A stretch of 64,000 bases of DNA, taken from Pacificoceanicola sp049341065. Its GTDB lineage: Bacteria > Pseudomonadota > Alphaproteobacteria > Rhodobacterales > Rhodobacteraceae. The position numbers were made by a program, and so were the translations under genes. The stretch is from positions 124,001 to 188,000 of the forward strand of contig NZ_JBMPIX010000003.1 of the NCBI RefSeq assembly GCF_049341065.1, in the 5' to 3' direction. Numbering within the stretch: the stretch's first letter is position 1; every line of letters starts with the position of its first letter. This document shows positions 51,324-60,345 of this stretch, one piece after another. Under the pieces are notes generated by a model. It was not told where the DNA came from. It saw only the letters and a program-made list of their open reading frames with translations, and did no database searches.

Positions 51324-51782
51324 ATGAAAACCTTCTCTGCGACACCGGCAGACATCGAGAAGAAATGGATCCTGATCGACGCCGAAGGCGTTGTTCTAGG
51401 CCGTCTCGCTTCGATCGTCGCCATGCGTCTGCGCGGCAAGCACAAGCCGTCCTTCACCCCCCACATGGATATGGGTGACAACGTCATCATCATCAACGCT
51501 GACAAGATCCAGATGACTGGCAACAAGCGTGATGAGCATTTCTACTGGCACACCGGCCACCCGGGCGGGATCAAATCCCGGACCAAGCAGCAGATCCTCG
51601 ATGGGGCACACCCCGAGCGCGTTGTTGTTCAGGCCGTCAAGCGCATGCTGCCGGGCAACCGCCTGTCGCGCAGTGTCATGACCAACCTGCGTGTCTACGC
51701 AGGCGCCGAACATCCGCACGAGGCGCAATCGCCTGAAGTGCTGGATGTAAAGTCGATGAACAAGAAAAACACGCGGGTGTAA
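51324..51782 (+). CDS. rplM: 50S ribosomal protein L13
   Basis: 152 residues. Begins MKTFSATPADIEKKWILIDAEGVVLGRLASIVAMRLRGKHKP, and contains YWHTGHPGGIK and AVKRMLPGNRLSR, all diagnostic. First gene of the conserved rplM-rpsI operon, two bases before rpsI. Confidence 0.98.
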   Translation: MKTFSATPADIEKKWILIDAEGVVLGRLASIVAMRLRGKHKPSFTPHMDMGDNVIIINADKIQMTGNKRDEHFYWHTGHPGGIKSRTKQQILDGAHPERVVVQAVKRMLPGNRLSRSVMTNLRVYAGAEHPHEAQSPEVLDVKSMNKKNTRV

Positions 51783-51784
51783 TC

Positions 51785-52273
51785 ATGGCTGATCAGATCA
51801 ATTCTCTGGAAGAGCTGGGCACAGCCGCAGGCGTCGAAGCCGCCGCTGTCGTCCTCGAAGCCCCGCGCGAGCCCGTTCGTGACGAACTGGGTCGTTCCTA
51901 CGCCACCGGCAAGCGGAAAGATGCGGTCGCCCGCGTCTGGATCAAGCCGGGCTCTGGCAAGGTGACCGTCAACGGCAAAGAGATGAACAAGTATTTTGCT
52001 CGTCCCGTGCTGCAGATGATCCTGCGCCAGCCGTTCACCGTTGCTGGTGTCGAAGACCAGTTCGACGTGATGGCAACCGTCAAGGGTGGTGGCCTGTCCG
52101 GTCAGGCCGGCGCGGTCAAGCACGGTGTCTCCAAGGCGCTGCAGCTGTACGATCCCTCGCTGCGTGGCGCTCTGAAAGCCGCTGGCTTCCTGACCCGCGA
52201 CAGCCGTGTGGTTGAACGTAAGAAGTTCGGTAAGCGCAAGGCGCGCCGGAGCTTCCAGTTCTCCAAGCGTTAA
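51785..52273 (+). CDS. rpsI: 30S ribosomal protein S9
   Basis: 162 residues, with an N-terminal extension of about 33 residues usual in Rhodobacteraceae. The core starts RSYATGKRKDAVARVWIKPG; the basic tail KKFGKRKARRSFQFSKR reaches the tRNA P site. Followed by an intrinsic terminator. Confidence 0.98.
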   Translation: MADQINSLEELGTAAGVEAAAVVLEAPREPVRDELGRSYATGKRKDAVARVWIKPGSGKVTVNGKEMNKYFARPVLQMILRQPFTVAGVEDQFDVMATVKGGGLSGQAGAVKHGVSKALQLYDPSLRGALKAAGFLTRDSRVVERKKFGKRKARRSFQFSKR

Positions 52274-52294
52274 TCCTACGCTTCATGTTTTTCG

Positions 52295-52324
52295 AAAGGC
52301 CGCCCTATCCGGGCGGCCTTTTTT
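52295..52324 (+). terminator. Intrinsic terminator of rplM-rpsI
   Basis: AAAGGCCGCCC / GGGCGGCCTTT with a five-base loop (52306-52310) and T-run to 52324, 22 bases after rpsI. Confidence 0.93.
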
Positions 52325-52334
52325 GGTCGGCCCT

Positions 52335-53966
52335 TCAGGGAACGCGGCAGTCTTGGAAATTGCTTGCCGGTCCGATATTCAGGCCATTGCGCAAGGTTTG
52401 GGCCTTTTTGTCGACATAGATCGCTGTTCCGGCCCAGCCCGAAGGTTCGTCACTGTCGCGTGTGAACTGCACAAACCCAAAGGCGTCATTGCCGGACGTT
52501 CCGGAAAGGCGCCCACGGTACTCGGCGGCAATGCCCTCTACATTTTGCGCCATATGCAGACCCGACATATCGTGACGGCAACCGCCCATCGAAAGCCCAT
52601 CGCCGTCAACCGCACCCGGAGGGTTGTCAAGCCGAACGCCGCTCATCCCGACGACGTATTGTTGGGGCAGGGCGGCGGCGGAAAAGACCACATTGGTCAT
52701 CATGTGTTCATGCGCGGCAAGGACCGCCTTGAGCCCGCAGGCATCATGTTGATAAGGCGCGCAGGGCGTGCCTTGGATCTTTTCCACGGCATCCTCAAAG
52801 GCCGCGCCTACAAGCGGATCGACCCGCCGTGGATAGCGCCCCGATGTATCCAGACCCCAGATCGGTTTGTGCATCACCAGCCATGTGCCGATTTGTTCCC
52901 CGGCGGCCGTGACCTCGTTCGCCCATGCCAGGGCCTGCGAAAACTCGGCCACTTCCCTACTCCAAAGATCCACCTTTTCAACGGCTTGCCTTTGTTCGAA
53001 CCTCATCTGAGCCTCCGCCAGAGACTTTGCGTCTAGGGCAAGGTTTTCGGCGTGTTCACTGGGTTTGTCGATCGTCGGGCTGGTGCCGACAAACACAAAG
53101 CGGTGCGGCGCGGCGGCGTTGCTGGCGCGGCTGTCGCGCAGATCGAAGTACCAGGATTTGATCAGGCGCGGGTCGTCCCCGATACAAGTGATCTTGTCGT
53201 CGTTCGGGCCAAAGAAATAGTACCAGCCATGTCCCGCACGGTCGCAGCGTTCATGATTGCCGCGCACAAAGGCCCAAGGCACTTGCATCAGAGCGCCCGA
53301 AGCGACGCGCGAAAAGAAATCGCTGTTCCACTTGTCCCAGTCCTTGGTGCGCTCGGTGTCATATCGGTAGTCGCCAAGGTGGATCACCAGATCGGGGGCT
53401 GTTGCCATGGCCTGAGCCGCGATCTTTTCGAACAGGAAGCGGGTGCCGGTTCCGGTACTATTGGCAGAACAGTCCTGCGATCCGCGCGCATTGCCAAAGC
53501 CGCGGCAGCCAGTGTCACCAAATACAACGAACTGCGGGACGGCAGTCGTTCTGCGTCCGGCGCCAGCTAGGACAACATCGGTGCCATCGTTGGTGGTGAT
53601 CGCGGTCGTGCCATCGCTGGCCAGTAGCCGCACCTGATCCCAGTCTTCGTTCATGTCGGTTTGGCAAACCGTGACCGCGTCAAATCCAAATCCAGGACGA
53701 TTGTGACGCGGGGTCCAAGTGGGACGCACAAGAGCTTCGGTCAAACCGGGGATACGCGCGGCGAGCGTGAAACCGGTGCAATCGGTCGCCTGATCCGTCA
53801 CCACGCGCAGCGACAGGTTCAAAGGCATCTCACCCCCGGTTTTCTGAACCGGGCCGTCTGATCCCATGATTTGCGCCCAAGCGGCATGCACGCTTTGTGC
53901 CAAAGCGCCATTGCCGCAAACGGCCATTGCGCAGCCCAAGGCCAACGCTGTGAGTGTCGACTTCAT
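52335..53966 (-). CDS. Secreted metallophosphoesterase
   Basis: 543 residues from ATG at 53966 (AGAGGAG nine bases upstream). Signal peptide 1-23 ending ALA-Q. Residues about 25-130 form an N-terminal domain; the calcineurin-type phosphoesterase core shows GDTGCRG, HLGDYRYD, RGNHE, MHKPIWG and AHEHM, the five metal-binding motifs in order. Multiple Cys suggest disulfides in the periplasm. It probably hydrolyses phosphomonoesters or diesters outside the membrane, but the substrate is unknown. No phosphate-starvation box was recognised upstream. Confidence 0.87.
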   Translation of the reverse strand: MKSTLTALALGCAMAVCGNGALAQSVHAAWAQIMGSDGPVQKTGGEMPLNLSLRVVTDQATDCTGFTLAARIPGLTEALVRPTWTPRHNRPGFGFDAVTVCQTDMNEDWDQVRLLASDGTTAITTNDGTDVVLAGAGRRTTAVPQFVVFGDTGCRGFGNARGSQDCSANSTGTGTRFLFEKIAAQAMATAPDLVIHLGDYRYDTERTKDWDKWNSDFFSRVASGALMQVPWAFVRGNHERCDRAGHGWYYFFGPNDDKITCIGDDPRLIKSWYFDLRDSRASNAAAPHRFVFVGTSPTIDKPSEHAENLALDAKSLAEAQMRFEQRQAVEKVDLWSREVAEFSQALAWANEVTAAGEQIGTWLVMHKPIWGLDTSGRYPRRVDPLVGAAFEDAVEKIQGTPCAPYQHDACGLKAVLAAHEHMMTNVVFSAAALPQQYVVGMSGVRLDNPPGAVDGDGLSMGGCRHDMSGLHMAQNVEGIAAEYRGRLSGTSGNDAFGFVQFTRDSDEPSGWAGTAIYVDKKAQTLRNGLNIGPASNFQDCRVP

Positions 53967-54134
53967 GAAATTGCTCCTCTGAGAAAAATGATTTTCAACC
54001 AAATGGCGAATCCGAAAATTCTAACACAGCCAAGTGGAAAGTCGTGCTTTGATCCCCAAGGGATTTGGCGGTCTGGGCATTGCTTGATTTATTTGGCAAA
54101 CAGGCGGCAGGTGCCGACAGCAAAGGGAAGCCCG

Positions 54135-55196
54135 ATGGCCCAGGAAGTCTACAGGATTGAGGACGCAGGCCAGTTGGCTCGGGTCGTGCATGGGCAAGTC
54201 GATCCCGCGCGGTTGACGCTGTTTTCCACCATGAAGAACGAAATGGGATTTTTGCCAGCCTGGTTGGATTACCACCGCGGGGTCGGGTTCGAACAATTCC
54301 TGATCTGGGATGATGCCAGCGACGATGGCAGTTTCGAATACCTTTGTGCGCAAAGCGATTGCGTGGTGATGCGGTCGGACCAGAGTTACGGCAAAATTGT
54401 GCGTTACGTGGATCCCGAAGGGAAGGCCCGCGACGAACGCCTTGGCTCGTACCTCAAGATCGCTCTGCCGCATCTGTTTTTCGATGGCCCGTTCGTTGGG
54501 TATCTGGATGCCGACGAATTCCTTATCCTTCCGCCGGAGGTGTCATCATTGACAGACATCGTTGCGCGGTTGCGCATCGAAGGCGCGACATCGGCCGTCG
54601 CCTCGGTCGTTGAATTTTTCCCGAACTCCGCCGATGGGCTGCAAGGCGCCTTGCCGCAAAGCTTTGACGACCTGATCGCGGCCTACCCATGGTTCCAACC
54701 CGAGAGGCTGGTTGACCTTCGCCAGGGCGAGCAGCCGAACATCGTCGGGGAATCGAAAACAGCACGCCTTTTCAAGCGCTTCAATGTGGAACCTAAAGTC
54801 ATTCGCGAAGGCTGGCACAAGCTGTGGATGCCGTCCCGTGCCCGCAAGGCACAGATGTTCCAGAAATCTCCACGTCACAAGACACCGCTGGTTCAGCGGA
54901 CCGCGACAAGCCGTTTGGAGAACACGCACTACGCCAACTTGCCCCCCTCATCCGAGATCGTGCTGACCGTGGCGCATTTCGTTTTTACGGCGCAATTTGC
55001 GGACAAGATCGCGCGCGCCCGAGCCTGGGGAGCCCACGCCAACGGAGCGGCCAAGTACCGCTATTATGCCGAGCTTCTGGACAAGATGGCCGGGGTCGAA
55101 AACGGCTTTCTTGATGAGAATTCAGAGCGATATGAAGGGCCCGAGCAACTGTTGCGCTGCGGTCTCATGCGCTGGCCGATTGATCAGAACCGATAA
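54135..55196 (+). CDS. Glycosyltransferase family 2-like (Glyco_tranf_2_4 / GT92-like)
   Basis: 353 residues from ATG at 54135. The pattern LTLFSTMKNEMGFLPAWLDYHRGVGFEQFLIWDDASDDGS at the N-terminus and FVGYLDADEFLIL with a DxD motif define this group, followed by EGWHKLWMP and NTHYANL. It transfers a sugar to an unknown acceptor. The 3' end overlaps the convergent sulfotransferase gene by 13 bases; with two sulfotransferases nearby it suggests a surface glycan that is sulfated. Confidence 0.85.
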   Translation: MAQEVYRIEDAGQLARVVHGQVDPARLTLFSTMKNEMGFLPAWLDYHRGVGFEQFLIWDDASDDGSFEYLCAQSDCVVMRSDQSYGKIVRYVDPEGKARDERLGSYLKIALPHLFFDGPFVGYLDADEFLILPPEVSSLTDIVARLRIEGATSAVASVVEFFPNSADGLQGALPQSFDDLIAAYPWFQPERLVDLRQGEQPNIVGESKTARLFKRFNVEPKVIREGWHKLWMPSRARKAQMFQKSPRHKTPLVQRTATSRLENTHYANLPPSSEIVLTVAHFVFTAQFADKIARARAWGAHANGAAKYRYYAELLDKMAGVENGFLDENSERYEGPEQLLRCGLMRWPIDQNR

Positions 55197-55978
55197 TTAA
55201 AGGCTGCGATCTCGCGCTCGTACAGGCGCCCGACGGTGTCGCGCAGTTCCGGCGTGTAAAAGCTACGCGGATCGGCTTTTTTACCCTTGTTCGGGCGATG
55301 ACCACCCTTGGCGTTCGGTAGCCATCCGTCAAACGGGATATTCAGCGCGGCAAAAGTTTCGGCCAGCCCGGGCATCAGGTTTTCAAACCGGATCACGTGA
55401 TCGGCAACGATTTCATTGTCGATTGTATAAAGCGGCCAATTGTCGGAATAGCGCAACTGGATATAGCCCCCCAGATCGTCGCCGGTTTCGATGGCGCGGA
55501 CAAAGGCCTCGAACGTGGGGCGCTGCGGCATGCGCCGGGTGCGCCAGAAATAGTCCGAAACCATCTTGGTCCAGGGGTTGCGTACGACGCAGATCTTGGG
55601 AAAGGCAGCCCAATCCTCGGGAAAGGCGCGGGCGATGGTTTCGGCATAAGCGTGTTGAGGATGCTCTTCGTTCAGTATCTCGCTGTAGCGGCGATTGACC
55701 AGCTTGCGAATGGCATAATGCCGTTTTGCCTTGCCGCGCAGCCCAAAAAACGCGGCCCGCATTCGGGTTTCTTGCAGCAGGGGCTGATCGCGCAATTGCG
55801 CGCGGGCGTCGCGGATCATATGCGCCGGAATCGGCATGCCCGCCTCCATGGTTTCCAGAAGACCCGATAGCATCAGATCATCCGGCCCCAGATCGCGCGA
55901 AAGCGACACGCTGATCGAGCTGCCGGCGGTCTTGCGGCTATGAAGAAAGATATACCCGTGTTTGCGGCTGATGATCAT
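55184..55978 (-). CDS. Sulfotransferase family 2 protein
   Basis: 264 residues. The 5'-phosphosulfate loop is IFLHSRKTAGSSISVSL (about 10-26) and the 3'-phosphate motif is ICVVRNPWTKMVSDYFWR (about 129-146), the standard PAPS-binding pair. Family 2 members sulfate carbohydrates. It follows the second sulfotransferase with a 12-bp gap on the same strand. Acceptor unknown. PAPS supply would compete with assimilatory sulfate reduction, which here uses APS. Confidence 0.85.
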   Translation of the reverse strand: MIISRKHGYIFLHSRKTAGSSISVSLSRDLGPDDLMLSGLLETMEAGMPIPAHMIRDARAQLRDQPLLQETRMRAAFFGLRGKAKRHYAIRKLVNRRYSEILNEEHPQHAYAETIARAFPEDWAAFPKICVVRNPWTKMVSDYFWRTRRMPQRPTFEAFVRAIETGDDLGGYIQLRYSDNWPLYTIDNEIVADHVIRFENLMPGLAETFAALNIPFDGWLPNAKGGHRPNKGKKADPRSFYTPELRDTVGRLYEREIAAFNYRF

Positions 55979-55990
55979 CGCGGGATCCTT

Positions 55991-56860
55991 TCAGAGCACG
56001 AAACGCGCCGAGGGCCAGAGCGTTTTCACCTGCGGCAGTCGCGCTGCGACGGCGGTGTAAACGGGGGCATAGTGATTGGCAATCTCAGCCTCAAGGGCCT
56101 CGGATATCCCGCGGCCCTTTTCGCGCGCGTTGACCATTTTGGACCCGGCAAACGGATCGGCCGGGACATTGGCAAACCGGGCCAATGCCTTGATGCCTTC
56201 GGGCGTGAACAGGTCTTCGAACAGGCAGATATGCGTGTTGGCGGGCTCGAATACCTGATTGATTGCATTCAACGTCTGGTCATAGTGGCTACGCGCCTTG
56301 GCCTCTTTGCTGGCATAAAAGGCGCGCAAAGGGGCTTCGTTGTCGTCCGAAGCGGGCAGGCGGCCCTTGGCCATTTCCATCCGCAGGTGCGATCGCAGCC
56401 GGTCCACCGGATCACGCATGGAGAAGAGCACCTTCACCGCGGCGCCCTGCGCTGCCATCCCCGTCTTGATCCGCACCAGAAGGTCCGCGGGAAGCCCTGC
56501 GTAAGACGGGGTGATATCGCCGGTGCGTTGAATGCCCGGACGGGCCAGAAGCGCGCCGAAATAGTCGAAATAGCTTTGTTCGCTGCTTTGCAGACGCCAG
56601 CGCAGATGCGGCGTCGGCTCCGGCGCGCCGAGCGCCATCTTGGCCCGTGCGCGCAGTTTTTGAAGTGGCGAAGGTTCGGGCACGCGGTATCTGGCAAAGA
56701 CCCCGCCGGTCCGGTGTTCCCAAACCTGATACTCCCCCAAACGCCCGAAATCCGACCCGGATTGCCCTGATAAATAGGCTTGTATCCATGAAGAGCCGCA
56801 TTTCTGCCCTCCAAGACCCAGAAAGAAATCTTTGTTCATAGCCGACGATGAGGATTCCAA
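55991..56860 (-). CDS. Sulfotransferase domain protein, TTG start
   Basis: 289 residues. GGQKCGSSWIQAYL near residue 17 is the PAPS 5' loop and LFSMRDPVDRLRSHLRMEM near 143 the 3' phosphate motif. TTG at 56860 follows GGAGG by seven bases, a much better site than that of the ATG at 56839, so TTG is chosen. It is 14 bp downstream of the TetR gene and probably cotranscribed with ppk2 and tetR. Acceptor unknown. Confidence 0.82.
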   Translation of the reverse strand: MESSSSAMNKDFFLGLGGQKCGSSWIQAYLSGQSGSDFGRLGEYQVWEHRTGGVFARYRVPEPSPLQKLRARAKMALGAPEPTPHLRWRLQSSEQSYFDYFGALLARPGIQRTGDITPSYAGLPADLLVRIKTGMAAQGAAVKVLFSMRDPVDRLRSHLRMEMAKGRLPASDDNEAPLRAFYASKEAKARSHYDQTLNAINQVFEPANTHICLFEDLFTPEGIKALARFANVPADPFAGSKMVNAREKGRGISEALEAEIANHYAPVYTAVAARLPQVKTLWPSARFVL

Positions 56861-56874
56861 CGATCTGCCTCCAG

Positions 56875-57495
56875 CTATTTGTCTTCGGGCAGCAGGCCAA
56901 GGCCGCGCAGGTAGACACCGATGCCACTTTCCAAAAGATCCTCGGGCGGAAAGGGCGATTGCGTCCCGGGAGAGTTGCGCGCGAAGAGTTCGACCACGCC
57001 GTGGCTCAGCGCCCAGATATGGGCCGAGAACATCGCCGGAGGCGGGCGCTTTTCCGGCGGGATGTGCTGGGACAATTCCGCTGCAGCTTTTTCCAGAACG
57101 CCGCGCGCACGGGCCGACACCATGGCCAATTCGGGCGAATGGTTCACGCTGATGCCGCTTTCGAACATCGCGATATAGTGACCGGGGTATTTGCGGGCAA
57201 AGGCCAGATAGGCGCGGCCCGTCGCCTCGAACGCGGCAAGCGCGGACGGTTGGCCCTTTTGATAGGCGTATTCCATCACATCGGCAAAAATCTCATAACC
57301 CTGCCGCGCGGCCTCGGCGATCAGATCTTCGCGGCCGGCAAAATGGCGATAAACGGCTGCCGGGGTCACGCCGGCCTGCTTGGCCGCCTCTGACAAGGTA
57401 AAGCCGGTGGGGCCTTTTTCCTCGATCAGGTTCAGCGCGGCCTCGACCAGGGCCTGGCGCAGATTGCCGTGATGGTAGCCGCGCTTCTTAGGCAT
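56875..57495 (-). CDS. TetR family transcriptional regulator
   Basis: 206 residues from ATG at 57495. The N-terminal helix-turn-helix is MPKKRGYHHGNLRQALVEAALNLIEEKG followed by FTLSEAAKQAGVTPAAVYRHFAGREDLIAEAA. The C-terminal ligand domain is of the WHG type (AMFSAHIWALSHGVVELF). It overlaps the upstream ppk2 gene by eight bases, so the two are coupled; ppk2 or the sulfotransferases are likely targets. Ligand unknown. Confidence 0.88.
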   Translation of the reverse strand: MPKKRGYHHGNLRQALVEAALNLIEEKGPTGFTLSEAAKQAGVTPAAVYRHFAGREDLIAEAARQGYEIFADVMEYAYQKGQPSALAAFEATGRAYLAFARKYPGHYIAMFESGISVNHSPELAMVSARARGVLEKAAAELSQHIPPEKRPPPAMFSAHIWALSHGVVELFARNSPGTQSPFPPEDLLESGIGVYLRGLGLLPEDK

Positions 57496-58357
57496 CCCAA
57501 AGGTCCGGGCCGCCGCAGAGCTTTGGATCAGAGCGGCCGATGGCCTTGGCATCTTTGCGCGTGTAGTCGAGCGCGCCAAGCAGGTGGCGGATCGTCTCGA
57601 GCCGCGCGCGGCGTTTATCGTCGGATCGGATGATCGTCCAGGGCGCGTCCTTTGTGTGGGTGCGGGCCAGCGTTTCCTTGATGGCTTCGGAATAGGCGTC
57701 CCAGCGGTTCAAACCCTCAACATCAATCCAAGAGAGTTTCCATTGCTTTAGCATGTCTTCTTCACGCGCAAGGAAGCGGCGCAATTGCTCGGCGCGGCCA
57801 ACGTTCAGCCAGAACTTGAACAGGTGAATGCCTTCATCAACCAGCATCTTTTCGAATTCGGGCGTTTGGACAAAGAAATGTTCGCGCTGTGCATCCGTGC
57901 AAAAGTCAAAGACCTTTTCGACGACGCCGCGGTTGTACCACGACCGATCGAAGAACACGATTTCGCCGCCGGCGGGCAGATGGTCGATGTAGCGCTGAAA
58001 ATACCATTGAGTCGCCTCAGTGTCCGAAGGCTTGGGCAGCGCCACCACACGTGCGCCGCGAGGGTTAAGGTTCTCTCGGAAGCGTTTGATTGTGCCGCCT
58101 TTTCCTGCCGCGTCACGCCCCTCAAAGACACAGGCCACACGGGCTCCGGTTTCGCGCGCCCAGGTCTGCATCTTGACCAGCTCGATCTGCAGCGCCTTCA
58201 TTTCCTTTTCATAGGCCTTGCGCTTCAGTTCTTCGCTGTAGGGGTAGCTGTGCGAAAGGATGTCGTCCTTGTCAGCGCGCAAAATCGCGTCACGCAGCTC
58301 TTGCGGGGCGTCTTTCTTGAAAAAGGCGCTGATGGCGCCGTCAAAGGGCAGGGTCAT
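57488..58357 (-). CDS. ppk2: Polyphosphate kinase 2
   Basis: Transfers phosphate between polyphosphate and nucleotides. 289 residues from ATG at 58357. Walker A is FEGRDAAGKGGTIKRF, Walker B FFDRSWYNRGVVE, with a lid segment RFLAREEDMLKQWKLSWIDVEGLNRWDAYSEA. The size matches class I PPK2, which favours nucleoside diphosphates. Coupled to tetR. Confidence 0.93.
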   Translation of the reverse strand: MTLPFDGAISAFFKKDAPQELRDAILRADKDDILSHSYPYSEELKRKAYEKEMKALQIELVKMQTWARETGARVACVFEGRDAAGKGGTIKRFRENLNPRGARVVALPKPSDTEATQWYFQRYIDHLPAGGEIVFFDRSWYNRGVVEKVFDFCTDAQREHFFVQTPEFEKMLVDEGIHLFKFWLNVGRAEQLRRFLAREEDMLKQWKLSWIDVEGLNRWDAYSEAIKETLARTHTKDAPWTIIRSDDKRRARLETIRHLLGALDYTRKDAKAIGRSDPKLCGGPDLWDA

Positions 58358-58393
58358 GGGGGCCTCGCTATCGGGTCGCGGCAATATGGGATG

Positions 58394-59353
58394 TTACGGG
58401 GCCGGGCGCAATCCGGCCCTGAAGGCGGCGCGGTGAATGGCTTCGATGACAGCGCCGGGGCGGTTGTGGTGGGGCATGTGTCCGATCCGCTCAAGCAGTG
58501 TCAGATTGGCATTTGGATGGCGCTGCGCAAAGGGAACCGAATGGATGACGGCGCCCACGGTGGTGTCGGCGCTGCCATGTACCAGCTCTATCGGCATGGT
58601 TAACGCGTCATAACGTTCTGAAAGCGCGGTCATTTCTGACAATAGCCCGGCGCGTTGCAAGGCGTTGGCGCGCAGGCTGCTGCGCCGCAATGTCAGGGCC
58701 ACGCCAAAGTGCTCGGCAAAGCCCGGGGGTTCGGATTGCGGCAGGAAAACCTCGGCGACGTTGCGCTGCACGACGCTTTCGGGAACCCATGCGGTCAGCA
58801 GCGGGATTGCAACAAGGCCAAGCCACGGGTGAGATAGAACCTTGTAATAGGTCGAAAGCGGTGTGCTCCACGGGTAGGCCGGTGACGAGATCAGAACCAA
58901 AGCGGCGGTTTGTTCAGGCCGCGTCACGCCCCATGCCAGGGCCACGGCGCCGCCGTAGGACTGCCCCATGACGACGGGCCTCTCAGCGCCAAGTTGGGCG
59001 GCGGCCTTGGACAGCAGCTCGGCCTGCTCGGAGATCGTCGCCCCGGCACCGTTCAAACGGTCGCTATAGCCCAGACCGGGGCGGTCAAAGGCGATCACGC
59101 GGTAGTCTTGCGCGAGCTTGTCCACCAAGCCAAAGGTCATGTCGCGCAGATTGCCGCTGGACCCGTGGATCAGCACCAGATCGGGGCCAGAGCCCTTGGC
59201 GACATAGTGAACCCGCTTGCCGTCGACCTCAAGGAAATCGCCGACAGGAGGATAGTCCCGCAGGGCCGCCGCCTCGTGCCGACTGGCGCGCCATTGGGTC
59301 AGAACCCAAAAGGCTACCAAGATGACAAGAAGCGAAAGGCCCAGTTTCAACAT
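58394..59353 (-). CDS. Alpha/beta hydrolase, membrane-anchored
   Basis: 319 residues. N-terminal hydrophobic anchor (about 4-20). Oxyanion HGSSG, nucleophile motif GQSYGG (Ser in VVMGQSYGGAVAL), acid in LVHGSADTTVG and catalytic His in IGHMPHHNRPG. Substrate unknown. Three bases after metA on the same strand, so probably cotranscribed. Confidence 0.87.
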   Translation of the reverse strand: MLKLGLSLLVILVAFWVLTQWRASRHEAAALRDYPPVGDFLEVDGKRVHYVAKGSGPDLVLIHGSSGNLRDMTFGLVDKLAQDYRVIAFDRPGLGYSDRLNGAGATISEQAELLSKAAAQLGAERPVVMGQSYGGAVALAWGVTRPEQTAALVLISSPAYPWSTPLSTYYKVLSHPWLGLVAIPLLTAWVPESVVQRNVAEVFLPQSEPPGFAEHFGVALTLRRSSLRANALQRAGLLSEMTALSERYDALTMPIELVHGSADTTVGAVIHSVPFAQRHPNANLTLLERIGHMPHHNRPGAVIEAIHRAAFRAGLRPAP

Positions 59354-59356
59354 GGT

Positions 59357-60280
59357 TTAACCTTGCCCGATATGGGCCAGATCAAACGGCGTGCTTTGGT
59401 ATATCTCGTTGATCCAGTTGCCATAAAGCAGGTGCGCATGGCTGCGCCAGCGATTTAGTGGGGTCATGTTCGGATCGTCGTCCGGGTAGTAATTGGCCGG
59501 CACGTTTATCGGCGTTCCGGCGGCCACGTCGCGGTCATACTCTTCTTTCAGGGTGCCACTGTCGTATTCGAAGTGGTTGAAGATATAGAGCGCGCGATGC
59601 GCCGGATCCTCGACCAGACAGGGGCCGGTGTCATAGCTGTCGATCAGAATGGTCAGTCCAGCCGCCTCGATTTCCTCGCGCCGAAGCTCGGTCCAGCGCG
59701 ACACCGGGATCACCATGTCGTCGGAGAAGCCGCGCAGATAGGGCGAGGCGGGCATAAGGTTCTGATGGCGCACACAGCCAAAGGCCTTGTGCGGCAGGTC
59801 ATGCTTGGGCACCTTGTGGAAATAGTTGATCATTGCCATGCCGCCCCAGCAGACGCCAAAGGTGGAGTGTACATTGGTCTGGGTCCAGTCAAAGACCTGC
59901 TCCAGTTCCTTCCAATAGGTCACGTCCGGAAAGGGCAGATGTTCGATCGGCGCGCCGGTGATGATCAGCCCATCGAATTTTTCGCCGGTCTCAGCCACCT
60001 CCGAAAAGGGGCGATAGAAGGTTTCCATGTGGTCGGCGGCGGTGTTCTTGGTGCGATGCTCGCTCATGCGGATGAGCGACAGTTCGATCTGCAAGGGCGT
60101 CGCGCCGATCAACCGGGCAAACTGGTTCTCGGTCTGGATTTTCTTGGGCATCAGGTTCAGCAGACCAATCCGCAATGGGCGGATGTCCTGTCGGGCCGCT
60201 TGCTCTTCGGCCATGACCATGACGCCTTCGCGCGAAAGCACGTCATAGGCGGGAAGGTCGGATGGCAATTTGATCGGCAT
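59357..60280 (-). CDS. metA: Homoserine O-acetyltransferase (MetA family)
   Basis: First step of methionine synthesis. 307 residues. Catalytic Cys144 in FGVCWGG, His236 and Glu238 in IFNHFEYDSGTL. The residue that sets donor choice is Glu113 in ITGAPIEHLPF (Gly in E. coli, Glu in acetyl-CoA users), so acetyl-CoA rather than succinyl-CoA is predicted. The only upstream space is 65 bp and carries no SAM-II riboswitch. Downstream is the hydrolase gene. Confidence 0.94.
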   Translation of the reverse strand: MPIKLPSDLPAYDVLSREGVMVMAEEQAARQDIRPLRIGLLNLMPKKIQTENQFARLIGATPLQIELSLIRMSEHRTKNTAADHMETFYRPFSEVAETGEKFDGLIITGAPIEHLPFPDVTYWKELEQVFDWTQTNVHSTFGVCWGGMAMINYFHKVPKHDLPHKAFGCVRHQNLMPASPYLRGFSDDMVIPVSRWTELRREEIEAAGLTILIDSYDTGPCLVEDPAHRALYIFNHFEYDSGTLKEEYDRDVAAGTPINVPANYYPDDDPNMTPLNRWRSHAHLLYGNWINEIYQSTPFDLAHIGQG

Positions 60281-60345
60281 GTCTGATGGTCTCCGTTTGA
60301 AGTCAGAGAGATAGGCTATCGGCGGCGCAGCGACAAGGCGCGGAC

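Noticed and set aside
60281..60345. SAM-II riboswitch upstream of metA
   Set aside because: Only 65 bp separate metA from the next gene and no SAM-II core sequence is present; such a riboswitch is common at alphaproteobacterial metA, so its absence was checked.
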